NCBI GenBank assembly: GCA_030123605.1
Contig: CP126123.1
Span: 310,001 to 374,000 of the forward strand
Length of the DNA: 64,000 bases
Direction: 5' to 3'
Source of the DNA: Nitrospira sp.
GTDB taxonomy: Bacteria; Nitrospirota; Nitrospiria; Nitrospirales; Nitrospiraceae
How positions within the stretch are numbered: the stretch's first letter is position 1; the number at the start of each line of letters is the position of its first letter. The notes below the pieces were generated by a model. It did no database searches and was not told where the DNA came from. It saw only the letters and a program-made list of their open reading frames with translations. Below, piece after piece: positions 45,048-54,880 of the stretch. The position numbers and the translations under genes were made by a program.

Positions 45048-45683
45048 TTATACGATCAAACGGTGCTCGAGCGCATAGCGGGTGAGGTCTGCGGTTGATT
45101 TGAGATGCAGTTTTTCCAAAATGCGGGCTCGGTAGGTACTGACGCTTTTCACGCTCAAGGAAAGTTCCTCGGCGATATTCGTGACCGTTTTGCCTTGGGC
45201 GATCAAGCCGAGGACCTGGAATTCGCGATCGGATAACTTCGTATGGGGAGGTTGGTTCGCGTCCCCTTGCTGGAGTTGCGTGGCGAGGAGATCAGCGACC
45301 GACGAGCGAATGTACTTTCCGCCGGCCATGATTTTACGAATCGCCTGAACCAATTCCTCGGGAATGCTCTCTTTGGTCAGATACCCGGCGGCCCCGGCCC
45401 GTAATACCCGCACTGCGAATTGGTCTTCCGGATGCATGCTCAGGACGAGCACGGGAATCTCAGGGTGCCCCGCCTTCAGTTCATGCAGGGCGTCGAGTCC
45501 GCTTCTGCCGGGCATCGTCAGGTCCAACACGATCACATTCCATCGGTATTTGCCCGCTTGTTCGATCAGATCCGAGGCGGTGGCGGCCTCCCCGATCATG
45601 ACGCCCGGGAATTCATCGGTCAACACTTGGGTCACCCCTCGTCGCACAAAGGGATGATCGTCGGCGATCAGAATGCGTATCAT
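45048..45683 (-). CDS. NarL/LuxR-family response regulator
   Basis: The 211-residue protein has a receiver domain (MIRILIADDHPFVRRGVTQVL, VIVLDLTMPGRSGLDAL with the phosphoacceptor Asp about 55, AAGYLTKESIPEEL) and a C-terminal LuxR-type helix-turn-helix (LSDREFQVLGLIAQGKTVTNIAEELSLSVKSVSTYRARILEKL). It is a DNA-binding output regulator. Its ATG 45683 overlaps the stop of the upstream histidine kinase as ATGA, so the two form a two-component system. Confidence 0.95.
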   Translation of the reverse strand: MIRILIADDHPFVRRGVTQVLTDEFPGVMIGEAATASDLIEQAGKYRWNVIVLDLTMPGRSGLDALHELKAGHPEIPVLVLSMHPEDQFAVRVLRAGAAGYLTKESIPEELVQAIRKIMAGGKYIRSSVADLLATQLQQGDANQPPHTKLSDREFQVLGLIAQGKTVTNIAEELSLSVKSVSTYRARILEKLHLKSTADLTRYALEHRLIV

Positions 45684-47782
45684 GCGGCCCCTCCCAGGAC
45701 TGGTAGCCGTACCGTCACGGTAGTTCCTTTGCCGGCGGTTCCCCGGATCGAGAGGTCGCCACCCCACTGTGTCGCCCGCTCCCGCATGCCGAGCAGCCCT
45801 AAGGAATTGGGGTGGGTCAGTGCCGAGGCAGGAATGCCCAGACCGTTGTCAGAGACTTCAAGCACCAGCCAATTGGCTGAGATATCCAAGCGGATGTGGA
45901 TGGCGGAGGCCTGAGCATGACGCACCACGTTGGTAAGGATCTCCTGGTAAATCCGAAAGATGGCCGTGGCCTGGTCCGGCCCGATGGGTATCGGCACCGA
46001 CGGCATCGACCACTCGCATCGTATTCCGGTTCGCTTCTCGAAATCACGCGTCTGCCAGTCGAGGGCCGCCGCAAGGCCGAGCTCGTCCAGCACGCTCGGC
46101 CGCAACGCGGTCGCAATTGCGCGTACGGATTGAATGGTGCCGTCCAATTGCCGCATGGCTCCTTGGAGACGTTCCCGCATCTGCGCGCGGCTGTCGGCCA
46201 TCTCGGGAAGCGACAATCGTCTTGCTACCCAGGAGAGGTCGAGTTTCAGACTCGTCATCGCTTGCCCCAATTCGTCATGGACTTCTCGTGCGATGCGGGT
46301 TCCTTCCTCTTCTCGAGCCGAATGCAAACGCGTCATCAAGGCCCGCAGCTGGTCGCGGGACTGACTGAGTTGGAACTCGATTTGTTTGCGTTGCGTCATG
46401 TCCACCATAAGGCCGAGCACTCCACAGATGGTGCCATGAGGGTCCCGCAAGGGAGCCGTTGAGAGACTGGTATGGACGAGGGTGCCATCCTTCCTATAAC
46501 GCAGCACTTCCAAATCCGTGAAGGCTTTGTCTTCCATGACGCGTTCTCGCAAGCAGCGATGCTCATCCGACTGTTCCGGCACCACAGTCGGAAGCGGACG
46601 TCCCAAGACCTCCTCCTCTCGCCAACCATAGATCTTTTCGGCTGCCGGATTCCAGAGTCGGCAGAGGCCTTCGGCATCCAGAATCACGATGCCGACCGGC
46701 GACGCCTGGACGAGGGCGGTGAGTCGATCATTCACCTCTCTGAGGCGTTCATCCGTGGCCTTTCGTTCGGTAATATCAAGCCACAGTCCAAGGATTTCCT
46801 GTGACGATCCATCCGAAGTCGTCTGGAGCAGCGCTCGATCGAGAAACCAACGATAGCTTCCGTCAGCCACCTGCCACCGGTACTCGACATGGAGCGCTCC
46901 GACGTCGGAAATTTTCTCGAATTCCCGCAAGACCCGCTCACGGTCGTCCGGATGGAGGCGGGTCGCCCACAAGCCCGGCTGGTTCAAAAACGAACTCCCG
47001 GGGAAGCCGCTGACCAGTTCAATGTTGTCGCTGACCCAGAGCGCGCCGAAATCTTCGGATGCCTTTGCCGAATAGATCACCACCGGCAGGGCACGCATGA
47101 CCAACGTCTGTTTCGCGAGGCTTTCCTGCAACGCCTTCTCAGTCCGGCGGCGTGCGGTGAGGCCCCAACGATAGGCCGTCGCCATGATGAGCACGACCAC
47201 GACGGCCAGGGCGCTGCCGGCTTCAACCACCGTAATAGTCGATTGAGCGAGCGCTCCGGTCCGATTGGACTGTTCCTGCAACTGGATCTTTTCTGTCTCT
47301 CTGATCTCGATGATCAACGTACGGATCTGATCCATTTCTTGTTTGCCTTTGCCGGAAAGCAGCAGGTCTCTTGCCGCCGCGAAACCTCGGGCGCGTCGCA
47401 ACTCGATCGATTCTGCGGCGAAGGCGATGCGAGACTGTACGAGCCTGATGAGCGTCTCAATCTGAGCCTGTAGTTGCGGTTCATCGGTGATGAGGGTTTT
47501 GACATGCACCAACCGTTCTTCGATCCTGTCCATGGCTCGCTGATAGGGCTCCAGGAACGAGCTCTCGCCCGTGATGATATAGCCACGTTGGCCGGTTTCG
47601 ATTTCTTCGACGAGGGAGAGGATGCGCTGGAGGCTTCCTCGAACCTCCCGGCTGTGGACCACTTGCGCAGAACTGGAAATAAACTCGGTCGAGCTACGGT
47701 AGGCCACGAAGCCGATTGCCAGCAGGAGGACCAACATCAGGGCGATGGCGATTTCCGTTTTTCTCTCAAGAGTCAGCTGCAT
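45680..47782 (-). CDS. Sensor histidine kinase (CHASE3-PAS-PAS-HisKA_3)
   Basis: The 700-residue kinase begins with a transmembrane helix (IAIALMLVLLLAIGFVAY), a CHASE3-type extracellular sensor (LSLVEEIETGQRGYIITGESSFLEPY) and a second helix near residue 190. Two PAS domains follow (about 215-340 and 345-470), then the HisKA_3 dimerisation box REVHDELGQAMTSLKLDL with the phosphoacceptor His, and an ATPase domain with EILTNVVRHAQA (N box) and DNGLGI. Output goes to the coupled NarL-type regulator. The ligand is unknown; PAS domains may sense redox or small molecules. Confidence 0.93.
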   Translation of the reverse strand: MQLTLERKTEIAIALMLVLLLAIGFVAYRSSTEFISSSAQVVHSREVRGSLQRILSLVEEIETGQRGYIITGESSFLEPYQRAMDRIEERLVHVKTLITDEPQLQAQIETLIRLVQSRIAFAAESIELRRARGFAAARDLLLSGKGKQEMDQIRTLIIEIRETEKIQLQEQSNRTGALAQSTITVVEAGSALAVVVVLIMATAYRWGLTARRRTEKALQESLAKQTLVMRALPVVIYSAKASEDFGALWVSDNIELVSGFPGSSFLNQPGLWATRLHPDDRERVLREFEKISDVGALHVEYRWQVADGSYRWFLDRALLQTTSDGSSQEILGLWLDITERKATDERLREVNDRLTALVQASPVGIVILDAEGLCRLWNPAAEKIYGWREEEVLGRPLPTVVPEQSDEHRCLRERVMEDKAFTDLEVLRYRKDGTLVHTSLSTAPLRDPHGTICGVLGLMVDMTQRKQIEFQLSQSRDQLRALMTRLHSAREEEGTRIAREVHDELGQAMTSLKLDLSWVARRLSLPEMADSRAQMRERLQGAMRQLDGTIQSVRAIATALRPSVLDELGLAAALDWQTRDFEKRTGIRCEWSMPSVPIPIGPDQATAIFRIYQEILTNVVRHAQASAIHIRLDISANWLVLEVSDNGLGIPASALTHPNSLGLLGMRERATQWGGDLSIRGTAGKGTTVTVRLPVLGGAA

Positions 47783-48190
47783 TGCATCCGTTCGTAGAGC
47801 ACACGCTTGGGGTCTGAAGGCCCATCCCTGATGATCGGGTTGCGAGACGCCATCCTAGCACGCCCACTGTCGCCGAAGTGACCGTCGATGGCTCTCATGT
47901 CCTTCGAGAGGAGGAATTCAGAAGCAGGCAGTCACGGTTTGGATGATGGGCGACAAACGACGACATACCATGCAAAACCTTCCTTCTACGACTCTCGCCG
48001 GAGGGAGATAAAACGGCTTGTCTTCGCGGAGGATGCTAGTGAGTCGAGCCTCAGGAGGCTATCAGCGTTCCGGCAGTTTGTCTGTGAGATTGTACCTACA
48101 GAGATTGTAGCGGCTCGGTTCTTGCCGCTAGGCGAACGCAATGGAGTCGAGGTGCAAACGGTGGAGACTGCTCGGAAGGCGGGGACAGTC
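47783..48190. other. Upstream region of the sensor kinase gene
   Basis: About 400 bases with no supported gene. It lies upstream of the histidine kinase start and downstream of the radical SAM gene's stop. A long plus-strand frame crosses it but is antisense to the radical SAM gene at its right end and has no recognisable features. The kinase promoter is expected here, but no motif was convincing. Confidence 0.5.
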
Positions 48191-49258
48191 CTACGCCTCG
48201 AGTCCTTCGCCGGCGCAGGTCTGCATCATCACGTCACGAACCTGCTGCGGAGAAAACCGCGCGGCAGCGGCATGGACCTGTTGGTACCAGTTCAAGACCG
48301 GTTCATCGTCATTGGCCACGGCTTGCTCATAGACGAAACGACACAGCGCCAAGAACGGGGCATAGTCACGAGACAGCCATGAGGCGGCCAAGTCCGGCAA
48401 CGGCCCGTCCTTGATATTGCCCCAAGACCAGGCGCGTGGGAACCCGTATTGCAGCGGCGAGACCAAGCCGCTGGTTTCCACGACCAAGGGAGCGACGACG
48501 TCTGCAACGGTTTGGTCGTCGCACAACGCGGCCTCTCGCACGAAGACACGGGTGGGATGTTCGAGCAGCGCCGGAACCGTGGCGAGATCGACCTGCACAT
48601 CCATGATGCCTTGGTACAACTCGCGAATCTTCACGGCTTCGAACAGGGCCGCCGCATGTTCCTCCCCATCGGGCAACGACTCGTTCAACGTGCGCGTGGC
48701 TCTGCCGACCGGTTCGAGCGGATGAAGCTGCAGCAATGAAGCGCCTTGCTCGACCGCGAATCGGGCGACCCATTCCAGCTCGTGCGCGTTATGAAAGGTG
48801 AGGGTGAAGATAAAGCCGAACGGAATGCGGGACGAACGTAACCCTTCCAACCGTGAGCACATGTCGTCGAATGCGCGTGGGGAGTCCCGCATGAAGGCAT
48901 GTGACTCCGGTACTCCGTCGAGGCTGATTGCGACGAGGTCGCAATCAGCCGCTAAGACGTCCAACTGGCGTCGATCGAGCAACATGCCGTTCGTCGTGAC
49001 GGTGGTGGCCAGTCCTGCGGCGTGCGAGATGTGAAGTAATTCTCCCAGCGCAGGGTACAACAGCGGCTCTCCGCCCGACACAGACAAGACCCGGTACCCG
49101 ATCGTCGCCGCATCGGCCACGACCCCACGCAGCACCGCGATATCCAACTGTTCGCTCACCGCCGGGCCGGAGTCGGAATAGCAATGCAGGCATTGCAGGT
49201 TGCAACGCCTGCCGGGGTGCACTTGTAACGTGGGGTATTGTCCGGCCGGTCCCTGCAT
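48191..49258 (-). CDS. Radical SAM protein next to a small conserved-looking protein
   Basis: The 355-residue protein starts MQGPAGQYPTLQVHPGRRCNLQCLHCYSD, giving the 4Fe-4S motif C19-x3-C23-x2-C26. VLSVSGGEPLLYP (GGE motif) and ISLDGVPESH follow. The C-terminal third has a few Cys (ALCDDQ, LALCRF, QTCAGEG) but not a clean SPASM pattern. This family modifies peptides, proteins or cofactors. It starts only eight bases after the stop of a 91-residue gene upstream, so the two are one operon and a peptide-enzyme pair is plausible. Substrate unproven. Confidence 0.85.
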   Translation of the reverse strand: MQGPAGQYPTLQVHPGRRCNLQCLHCYSDSGPAVSEQLDIAVLRGVVADAATIGYRVLSVSGGEPLLYPALGELLHISHAAGLATTVTTNGMLLDRRQLDVLAADCDLVAISLDGVPESHAFMRDSPRAFDDMCSRLEGLRSSRIPFGFIFTLTFHNAHELEWVARFAVEQGASLLQLHPLEPVGRATRTLNESLPDGEEHAAALFEAVKIRELYQGIMDVQVDLATVPALLEHPTRVFVREAALCDDQTVADVVAPLVVETSGLVSPLQYGFPRAWSWGNIKDGPLPDLAASWLSRDYAPFLALCRFVYEQAVANDDEPVLNWYQQVHAAAARFSPQQVRDVMMQTCAGEGLEA

Positions 49259-49266
49259 GAAAGGAC

Positions 49267-49542
49267 CTAACCTCGCAGCGTGAACTTGATCTGGGCGATG
49301 TCGGGCCGCGGAATGCCGTGGATCAAAATGTTCAGGTCGCGCAATTCCTTCAGTTTCGTCAACGCAGCGACATTGGCCTTGAAGTTGGACACACCGGTCT
49401 GTACCGTGCCAAAGATCACTTCCGGGTGCGGGGTGCCGAGCTCATGCCAGTCGATGATCTTGACGCCCTTTAATTTCTTTTTGATCGCCCCTGCCGCTGC
49501 ACCGATCTTCGCAGACCCACGCCCGCTTGGTTGTTTCGGCAT
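49267..49542 (-). CDS. Small protein paired with radical SAM enzyme
   Basis: The 91-residue protein starts MPKQPSGRGSAKIGAAAG, basic and glycine/alanine-rich, then IKKKLKGVKIIDWHELGTPHPEVIFG and a helical end IHGIPRPDIAQIKFTLRG. There is no cysteine. AAGGAGG precedes ATG 49542. It lies directly upstream of the radical SAM gene with an eight-base gap. It could be the enzyme's substrate (RiPP-like precursor), a small partner, or unrelated. I recognise no family. Confidence 0.65.
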   Translation of the reverse strand: MPKQPSGRGSAKIGAAAGAIKKKLKGVKIIDWHELGTPHPEVIFGTVQTGVSNFKANVAALTKLKELRDLNILIHGIPRPDIAQIKFTLRG

Positions 49543-49749
49543 CAGAAACCTCCTTGTGTGTGGTGATTCGCGCCCTACGCCGACCTCGTCGCCGGCGTTT
49601 GAGGGCACCATACAACTTCTTGATTCAAACGACAAGCATTTCCGGGCAGGGGCGGGGCTGTTGCACCGCCTCACCTCGAATGGGACTGTGGAGTGATCAC
49701 GGACTATTGATTCGATGACGGGCGGCAGGTCGCGGATTGTCCCGGACCG

Positions 49750-50529
49750 TTATGGCTCGGCGCTCTTCTCCCACTGTTTGAAGAAGGGCGCGATGGTGTC
49801 GATGGGGATGGGGAAGATGGTGGTCGAGTTCTTCTCAGCGGCGATCTCGACCAGGGTCTGCAGGTACCGGAGTTGGAGGGCGGCCGGGTTGCGGCTGATG
49901 ACGTCGGCGGCGTCGGCCAGGCGCTGGGACGCTTCGAATTCACCCTCGGCATGGATGACCTTGGCGCGGCGCTCGCGTTCCGCTTCCGCCTGGCGTGCGA
50001 TGGCCCGCTGCATTTCCTGCGGCAGGTCCACGTTCTTCACCTCTACGGCGGTGACCTTGACGCCCCAAGGCTCCGTCTGTTGATCGATGATCCGTTGGAG
50101 ATCGACGTTGATCTGCTCCCGTTTCGACAGCAGGTCGTCGAGCTGGCTCTGTCCCAGCACGCTGCGGAGCGTCGTCTGCGACATCATGGAGGTGGCGTAG
50201 AGGTAGTCTTCGACTTGAATGATGGCCCGTTCTTGATCCACGACACGGAAGTAGATGACCGCGTTGACCTTGACGGTGACATTGTCCTTCGTAATGACGT
50301 CCTGCGGAGGCACGTCCATCGTCACGGTCCGCAGGCTGACACGCACCAGCTTGTCGATGAAGGGGATGATGACCACGACCCCTGGGCCATTCCCTCCGAT
50401 GAGTCCCTTGGCCAACCGGCCCCAACGAAAGATCACGCCCCGCTCATATTCTCGGAGCACATTGAACCCCATCAGAACCAACACCACCGCGACGAACAGG
50501 ACGGCAAACGGACTCACGAGGGAATCCAT
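49750..50529 (-). CDS. Slipin/SPFH-domain membrane protein
   Basis: The 259-residue protein has an N-terminal membrane anchor ([20 protein letters not shown]) and a band 7/SPFH domain: [66 protein letters not shown], then the typical [16 protein letters not shown] and [17 protein letters not shown] helical part. Slipins gather in membrane microdomains. It is encoded one base after the NfeD-type protease stop; the slipin/NfeD (STOPP) pair is a widely conserved operon. Confidence 0.93.
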   Translation of the reverse strand: MDSLVSPFAVLFVAVVLVLMGFNVLREYERGVIFRWGRLAKGLIGGNGPGVVVIIPFIDKLVRVSLRTVTMDVPPQDVITKDNVTVKVNAVIYFRVVDQERAIIQVEDYLYATSMMSQTTLRSVLGQSQLDDLLSKREQINVDLQRIIDQQTEPWGVKVTAVEVKNVDLPQEMQRAIARQAEAERERRAKVIHAEGEFEASQRLADAADVISRNPAALQLRYLQTLVEIAAEKNSTTIFPIPIDTIAPFFKQWEKSAEP

Positions 50530-50530
50530 T

Positions 50531-51865
50531 TCACACCCCTTTCTTCTTGGAGGAGGCCTTCACATGCACACACAATCCATCCACGGCGGTGATTTCAGCC
50601 TCGTCGCCCGGTTGGAGTGGCTGCTCGCTGAACGCCCTCCAGAGTTCGCCATGGACAGCCAGTTGTCCGTAGGGAGTCAGCGCCGTCTTGACGACTCCGA
50701 CCAGACCGATCATTTCCTCGCGACCGGTCACAGGCGGGCGCCGCATGGCCCTCACCCCCATTCCGACGATCAAGAGCGAGAATGCAGCGGTCAGTGCGAC
50801 CACCGGTATGATGACCGACCAGGAAATCTGCAGGAACTCCACATCGGTCTTGATCAGCATCACCGACCCGAGGAGCATCGAGATCACCCCGCCGATGGCC
50901 AGCACCCCGAAACTCGTGACCGTGGCTTCCAAGATGAAGAAGAGGATGCCGAGGAGGAAGAGCAGTACGCCCGCATAGTTCACCGGCAGCGATTGCAGGG
51001 AATAAAACGCCAGGATCAGGCTGATGGCGCCGACGACGCCGGGCAGAATCGCGCCGGGGTTGTAGAGTTCGGCGATGATGCCGATGGTGCCGATCGTCAT
51101 GAGCAAGTAGGCGATGTTCGGATCGCTGAGGATCTTGAGGAATTCGAGGCGCAGTCCCATCGGGAATTCGCGCAACGATGCGCCGGTCGTGTGTATGATC
51201 GTCGGACCGGAGGGGAGCGAAACCGAGCGGCCGTCCAGATGTTTCAACAATGCCGGTAGGTCGTCGGCCACCAGATCGATAATCTTCAGCTTCAGGGCTT
51301 CCCGTTCCGTTACGGACACGCTTTTGCGTACGGCATCCTCCGCCCAGGCGACGTTCCGCCCCCGCCGCTCGGCGATCGATTTGAGGTAGGCCACGGAATC
51401 GTTCTCCACCTTTTCCTTCATCGTCTTGTCCATCTCGCCGCCGCCCATGGCGACCGGATGGGCCGCGCCGATGTTCGTGCCGGGAGCCATCGCCGCCACA
51501 TGCGCCGCCATGGTGATGAACACACCGGCAGAGGCGGCCCGTCCGCTGGAGGGCGAGACGTACACCACCACGGGAACGGTGGCGCCGGTGATGTCCTTGA
51601 TGATGAGGCGCATCGACGGGTCGAGGCCGCCCGGCGTATTGAGGCGGATGATCAAGGCCATGGCTCCGCTCTCTTGTGCCGACAGGAGCGCGTCGTGCAG
51701 GTATTCGGCGGCGACGGGCGTGATCACTCCATCATAGGTGGCGAGCAGCAGGAACGATTTGGCCCACAGGGCAGGCGGCGCCGTTGACAAGACGGTCAGG
51801 AACGCAACAGTGGCGACAAGGAGATGGAGGAAACGCGAGCGGGGAGCACGGCTTGGGAAGTCCAT
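50531..51865 (-). CDS. NfeD/ClpP-class membrane serine protease
   Basis: The 444-residue protein starts with a signal peptide ([24 protein letters not shown]). A ClpP-like protease domain follows: [24 protein letters not shown], then [33 protein letters not shown] with the catalytic Ser, and [23 protein letters not shown]-like with Lys for the Ser/Lys dyad. At least four membrane helices (about 240-370) and an OB-fold NfeD C-terminus ([18 protein letters not shown]-like) follow. It cleaves the partner slipin in known examples. Confidence 0.92.
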   Translation of the reverse strand: MDFPSRAPRSRFLHLLVATVAFLTVLSTAPPALWAKSFLLLATYDGVITPVAAEYLHDALLSAQESGAMALIIRLNTPGGLDPSMRLIIKDITGATVPVVVYVSPSSGRAASAGVFITMAAHVAAMAPGTNIGAAHPVAMGGGEMDKTMKEKVENDSVAYLKSIAERRGRNVAWAEDAVRKSVSVTEREALKLKIIDLVADDLPALLKHLDGRSVSLPSGPTIIHTTGASLREFPMGLRLEFLKILSDPNIAYLLMTIGTIGIIAELYNPGAILPGVVGAISLILAFYSLQSLPVNYAGVLLFLLGILFFILEATVTSFGVLAIGGVISMLLGSVMLIKTDVEFLQISWSVIIPVVALTAAFSLLIVGMGVRAMRRPPVTGREEMIGLVGVVKTALTPYGQLAVHGELWRAFSEQPLQPGDEAEITAVDGLCVHVKASSKKKGV

Positions 51866-52084
51866 CGAGGTGTCCCTCCCACCAGCAACCGGATCAGAGA
51901 GACGGACCTAACGAATCCAGCATACGAGCCGCTCCACATCCAGTCAAGGAAGGGGAGAGGAGGGGAGACAAGGCCCTAGGGCCGTCGGCATGTGCTTTTT
52001 CTGAAGGCACTGGCAAGGCGTCGCGGAGCGAGGTGTCCCTCTCGGTCGGAGGGAGCTGTTGTAGGCGGGGCCGCTCGATGCGAA

Positions 52085-52549
52085 CTATTTTCCGTATTTC
52101 TTTTCCATGTCGCGCATCAAGGCCTCGGCGTCTGCGTCGGACATGTTCTCCATTTCTTTCAAGGATTTTCCGGTCACCTGCTTGAGTGAATCCGCCCCCT
52201 GGCCGTGGCTCAGCGCATTCCGCGACGACTCTACCGTGTGTCCGGCGCGTTCCATGTCGCTCTTCAGCTTGGCGTCGTAGAGGCGATTCACCTCGGCATC
52301 CGACTTCCCGCTCGCTGCCGCGCCGAGCGCTTTTCGCTTCGTGTCCATCATGTGTGCGTTCATCGCGGCATTGGCCTTGGTTTCGGCCTCCTTCTTCAAT
52401 CGCTGCATTTCTTGCTGCTTCGCCTGCTCGGCCTGCTTCGCGGCGTCCCGCGCAGCCTGTTCGCGTTTTTCAAGTTCAAGGTCCATGTCGGCGAATGCCG
52501 GCACGCCGGTCGATAGGGCCAAGACAATCATTACAAGCCATCGTGTCAT
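52085..52549 (-). CDS. Exported helical protein
   Basis: The 154-residue protein has a signal peptide (MTRWLVMIVLALSTGVPAFA, cleavage near residue 20) followed by a long charged coiled coil (ELEKREQAARDAAKQAEQAKQQ, ETKANAAMNAHMM) and a helical C-terminus with NMSDADAEALMRDMEKKYGK. It is probably periplasmic. No domain is recognised. Neighbours are the NfeD-type operon and the integron integrase gene; neither suggests a role. Confidence 0.65.
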   Translation of the reverse strand: MTRWLVMIVLALSTGVPAFADMDLELEKREQAARDAAKQAEQAKQQEMQRLKKEAETKANAAMNAHMMDTKRKALGAAASGKSDAEVNRLYDAKLKSDMERAGHTVESSRNALSHGQGADSLKQVTGKSLKEMENMSDADAEALMRDMEKKYGK

Positions 52550-52689
52550 GGGACGACTCCCTTCGGTGGTGCGGTGAATGGGGATCGGACTTCAACGGGA
52601 TCCGGCGCAGTCTATCGCAAATCCGGAGGCAGCACCATCCCTTCGGCGGAATCCCGAAGCATTGCGAGAGGGAAGCTCGGACTCCTTCG

Positions 52690-52738
52690 CCCGCATGATT
52701 CTCGAGCGTTCGTGACGAAACCGAGGAAACGCCGCAGC
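52690..52738. repeat. Left copy of a dispersed repeat near the integron
   Basis: The stretch cccgcat-(attctcgag)-cgtt-cgtgacgaaacc-gaggaaacg matches the segment at 57909-57949 at about 33 of 45 positions. The two copies lie on either side of the integron. The right copy is also part of a larger palindrome. Other copies in the genome would be expected but cannot be checked here. Confidence 0.5.
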
Positions 52739-52837
52739 GATGTCTCGGCGGTTGCAGGAGGAGCGTTCATCACTCATGCGCGTGAGGAAGCGGAGCAGAG
52801 GAGGTTGGCACACGGCACTGTGAGGGGAAATCCGAGC

Positions 52838-53860
52838 TCACGTGACATCCAACGGGCTCCGTACCCCTTTCGGGCCGTGGGCGAGCACGTGCGTGTAGAT
52901 CATCGTGGTCTGCAGGTCTTTGTGGCCGAGCAGCTCTTGCACCGTCCGAATGTCGTACCCCGCTTCAAGGAGATGGGTCGCGAAGCTGTGCCGGAGCGTG
53001 TGGCAACTGGCCGGCTTGGTCAGCCCGGCGGCGCGCACCGCTTCCTTCATCGCCCGTTGTAACACTTTCTCATCGAGATGATGCCGGCGTACCTTGCCTG
53101 ACCGAGGGTCGATCGAGCGCTGCTTCGCCGGGAACACATACTGCCAGCCCCACTCGGTCTCCGCATGCGGATATTTCCGTTCGAGCGCAAAGGGTAGATA
53201 CACCTCCCCATAGCCGTCCCGCAGGTCCTGCTGATGGAGGGCCTGCGCATACTCCAATTGCCGCTGGAGCGGCGCCATCACGGCCTGGGGCAACAGGGTC
53301 GCGCGATCGTGACCGCCCTTTCCTTCCCGCACGAGTAGCTGTCGTCTCGGAATATCAATGTCTTTCACACGCAACCGCACACATTCCATGAGGCGGAGCC
53401 CCGAACCGTAGAGCAGGTCCGCCATCACGCGAGGCGTGCCTTGAAGATGAGACAGCACCGCACGGACTTCTTCCCGCGACAGCACCAGCGGGAGCCGTTC
53501 CCGGTTCTGTGCCCGCTCCACGCCCTCGATCTGGCCGAGATCTTTTTTCAAGACCGCCCGGAAGAGAAACAAGATCGCGCTGAAGGCCTGGTTTTGCGTG
53601 GAGGCGCTCACGTGGCGGTCGCGGGCCAAGTGTGTGAGAAATTCCCGCACCTCTGTTTCGCCCAGCGCGCCAGGATGGCGCTTGTGGTAACCGACGAACT
53701 GGCGCACCCATTGGAGATAGGAATGCTCGGTCCGGAGACTGTAATGCTTGACGCGGATGGCGTCGCGCACCTGGTCGAAGAGGGTATCGGAGGGCCTGGC
53801 CTCATGAGGTGTATAATTCGCGGCCACCGATTTTGCTGACGGCGACGAAGTGATTGACAT
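52838..53860 (-). CDS. intI: Integron integrase (IntI-type tyrosine recombinase)
   Basis: The 340-residue tyrosine recombinase begins with a SAM-like N-terminal domain ([30 protein letters not shown]). The catalytic core has the Arg of [17 protein letters not shown], the [15 protein letters not shown] His/Arg block, [16 protein letters not shown] with His and the Tyr nucleophile, and the IntI-specific inserted helix region [21 protein letters not shown] followed by SGKVRRHHL. That insert distinguishes integron integrases from XerC/D. It points away from the cassettes, the usual integron layout, and captures or shuffles cassettes at attI and attC sites. No lesion is visible. Confidence 0.95.
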   Translation of the reverse strand: MSITSSPSAKSVAANYTPHEARPSDTLFDQVRDAIRVKHYSLRTEHSYLQWVRQFVGYHKRHPGALGETEVREFLTHLARDRHVSASTQNQAFSAILFLFRAVLKKDLGQIEGVERAQNRERLPLVLSREEVRAVLSHLQGTPRVMADLLYGSGLRLMECVRLRVKDIDIPRRQLLVREGKGGHDRATLLPQAVMAPLQRQLEYAQALHQQDLRDGYGEVYLPFALERKYPHAETEWGWQYVFPAKQRSIDPRSGKVRRHHLDEKVLQRAMKEAVRAAGLTKPASCHTLRHSFATHLLEAGYDIRTVQELLGHKDLQTTMIYTHVLAHGPKGVRSPLDVT

Positions 53861-53937
53861 AGCAGGAGGTTCTCGCTACCTTGTGCCGCAACGGTGCCTA
53901 CAACTACACCATTTCGGGAGTCGACTTCAAGTTAGGC
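53861..53937 (+). other. Probable attI recombination site
   Basis: The 70 bases between the intI start and the first cassette contain the inverse core GCCTACAAC and end at GTTAGGC (53931-53937), matching the GTTRRRY core at which IntI inserts cassettes. The position, directly beside intI and directly before the first cassette gene, fits attI. Integrase-binding repeats of known attI sites were not confirmed. Confidence 0.65.
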
Positions 53938-53953
53938 GGCAGGAATACCTCTC

Positions 53954-54652
53954 GTGGCCACCATCAACGTTGTCCTCAACTACCTTGGTGTCCCCGTGCC
54001 ACCGGAGTATCTCGACCGTCTGTTCGACGGCGCCGATCACAGCGGTGATCTCGAGTACCGGATGATTCAGCATGTGCTTGAGGTTCCACCGCAGCATCTC
54101 CCCCGCACTGTCCTTGAACGCTACGTCAAGGTTTCCGCGGCGGAAACCTACACGGCGATCTTTCCCCACACGAGCAAGCTCTTCGAGCGCTTCTTGGTTC
54201 CGTTCAAGTCCGCCAAACGGATGTACTGCCTCGGTGAGTTCCTGGCTTGCGTGGAGTTGTCGGCCCACCTTGGTGAGATGCTGGCACTTCTGCTCTGGCA
54301 GATCACGCCGGTAACTCTGAATGGCAAACCCATGGATGCGGCAGCCGAGAAGGCCCTCTGGGGTAGTGAGTTTGAGAAGCTCGGGCAAGAGAGGCGCATC
54401 AACGTCCTGCAAGCGTTCAGTGCAGTGTCCACGGACGATGTGCGCGACCTCGACTACTTGCGCGCCACTCGTCGCAAACACTTCCACTTCTGGAGCACCG
54501 ATACTGACACGCTCCCCGAGGATGCCTTCCAGTGTTTTCTTCGGATTGCGGCACTTGTTCGAAGTGTGCTGCAGATCGAGTACGACCAAGGATCCGTCAA
54601 GCTGAACCCTCTCCTGGTTGCCTATCTTGAGAAGCACAGGCCTGCCGCCTAA
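53954..54652 (+). CDS. Integron cassette protein 1 (all-helical, R-x5-H motif)
   Basis: The 232-residue protein starts with GTG 53954 a few bases after attI. It is helical, soluble and lacks a signal peptide. Near the C-terminus, DLDYLRATRRKHFHFW has Arg-x5-His, a pattern seen in HEPN ribonuclease-like folds, but this is weak evidence alone. I do not recognise a family. Its TAA stop lies inside attC1, the usual tight cassette organisation. Cassette genes often lack their own promoter, so expression probably depends on a promoter within intI/attI. Confidence 0.75.
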   Translation: MATINVVLNYLGVPVPPEYLDRLFDGADHSGDLEYRMIQHVLEVPPQHLPRTVLERYVKVSAAETYTAIFPHTSKLFERFLVPFKSAKRMYCLGEFLACVELSAHLGEMLALLLWQITPVTLNGKPMDAAAEKALWGSEFEKLGQERRINVLQAFSAVSTDDVRDLDYLRATRRKHFHFWSTDTDTLPEDAFQCFLRIAALVRSVLQIEYDQGSVKLNPLLVAYLEKHRPAA

Positions 54653-54714
54653 CCCGACCTGCTACAGCGGGCTTCGCCCGCTTCCGCAGGCGGGTGAACT
54701 CAAACGTTAGAGGC
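54647..54714 (+). other. attC site 1
   Basis: The site runs from GCCTAAC (54647-54653) to GTTAGAGGC (54706-54714), with an inner stem GCGGGC-tt-CGCCCGC. It carries the RYYYAAC and GTTRRRY cores of attC recombination sites and closes cassette 1. Its central part closely matches attC2 (shared GACCTGCTACARCGGGCT and CGCCCGCTTCCG segments). Confidence 0.85.
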
Positions 54715-54722
54715 TAAGAAGA

Positions 54723-54878
54723 ATGAATCTTGTTCGCACAGCATCGATACTGTACCTACTGCTTGCGGCACATGTCGCGATCGATGGTGCGTTCCCATTG
54801 CTGAACGGGTGGAAAGTGAAGCTTGGGTACATTCCGTTCTTCATCGCGGCCGGACTTTTGGTTGCGAAAGGTCATTAA
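54723..54878 (+). CDS. Integron cassette protein 2 (51-residue membrane peptide)
   Basis: A short open frame starting MNLVRTASILYLLLAAHVAID lies eight bases after attC1. It has two hydrophobic segments (residues 8-20 and 35-47, GYIPFFIAAGLLV) and ends AKGH. It is a candidate cassette gene. The usual attC at its end is missing: a RAYT transposase unit begins almost at the stop. It was too short for routine gene calling; I call it on position and composition. Confidence 0.5.
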   Translation: MNLVRTASILYLLLAAHVAIDGAFPLLNGWKVKLGYIPFFIAAGLLVAKGH

Positions 54879-54880
54879 TG

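Noticed and set aside
47888-48382. Plus-strand open frame of 164 codons
   Set aside because: It overlaps the radical SAM gene on the other strand, lacks a ribosome site, and its translation is compositionally odd with no motif.
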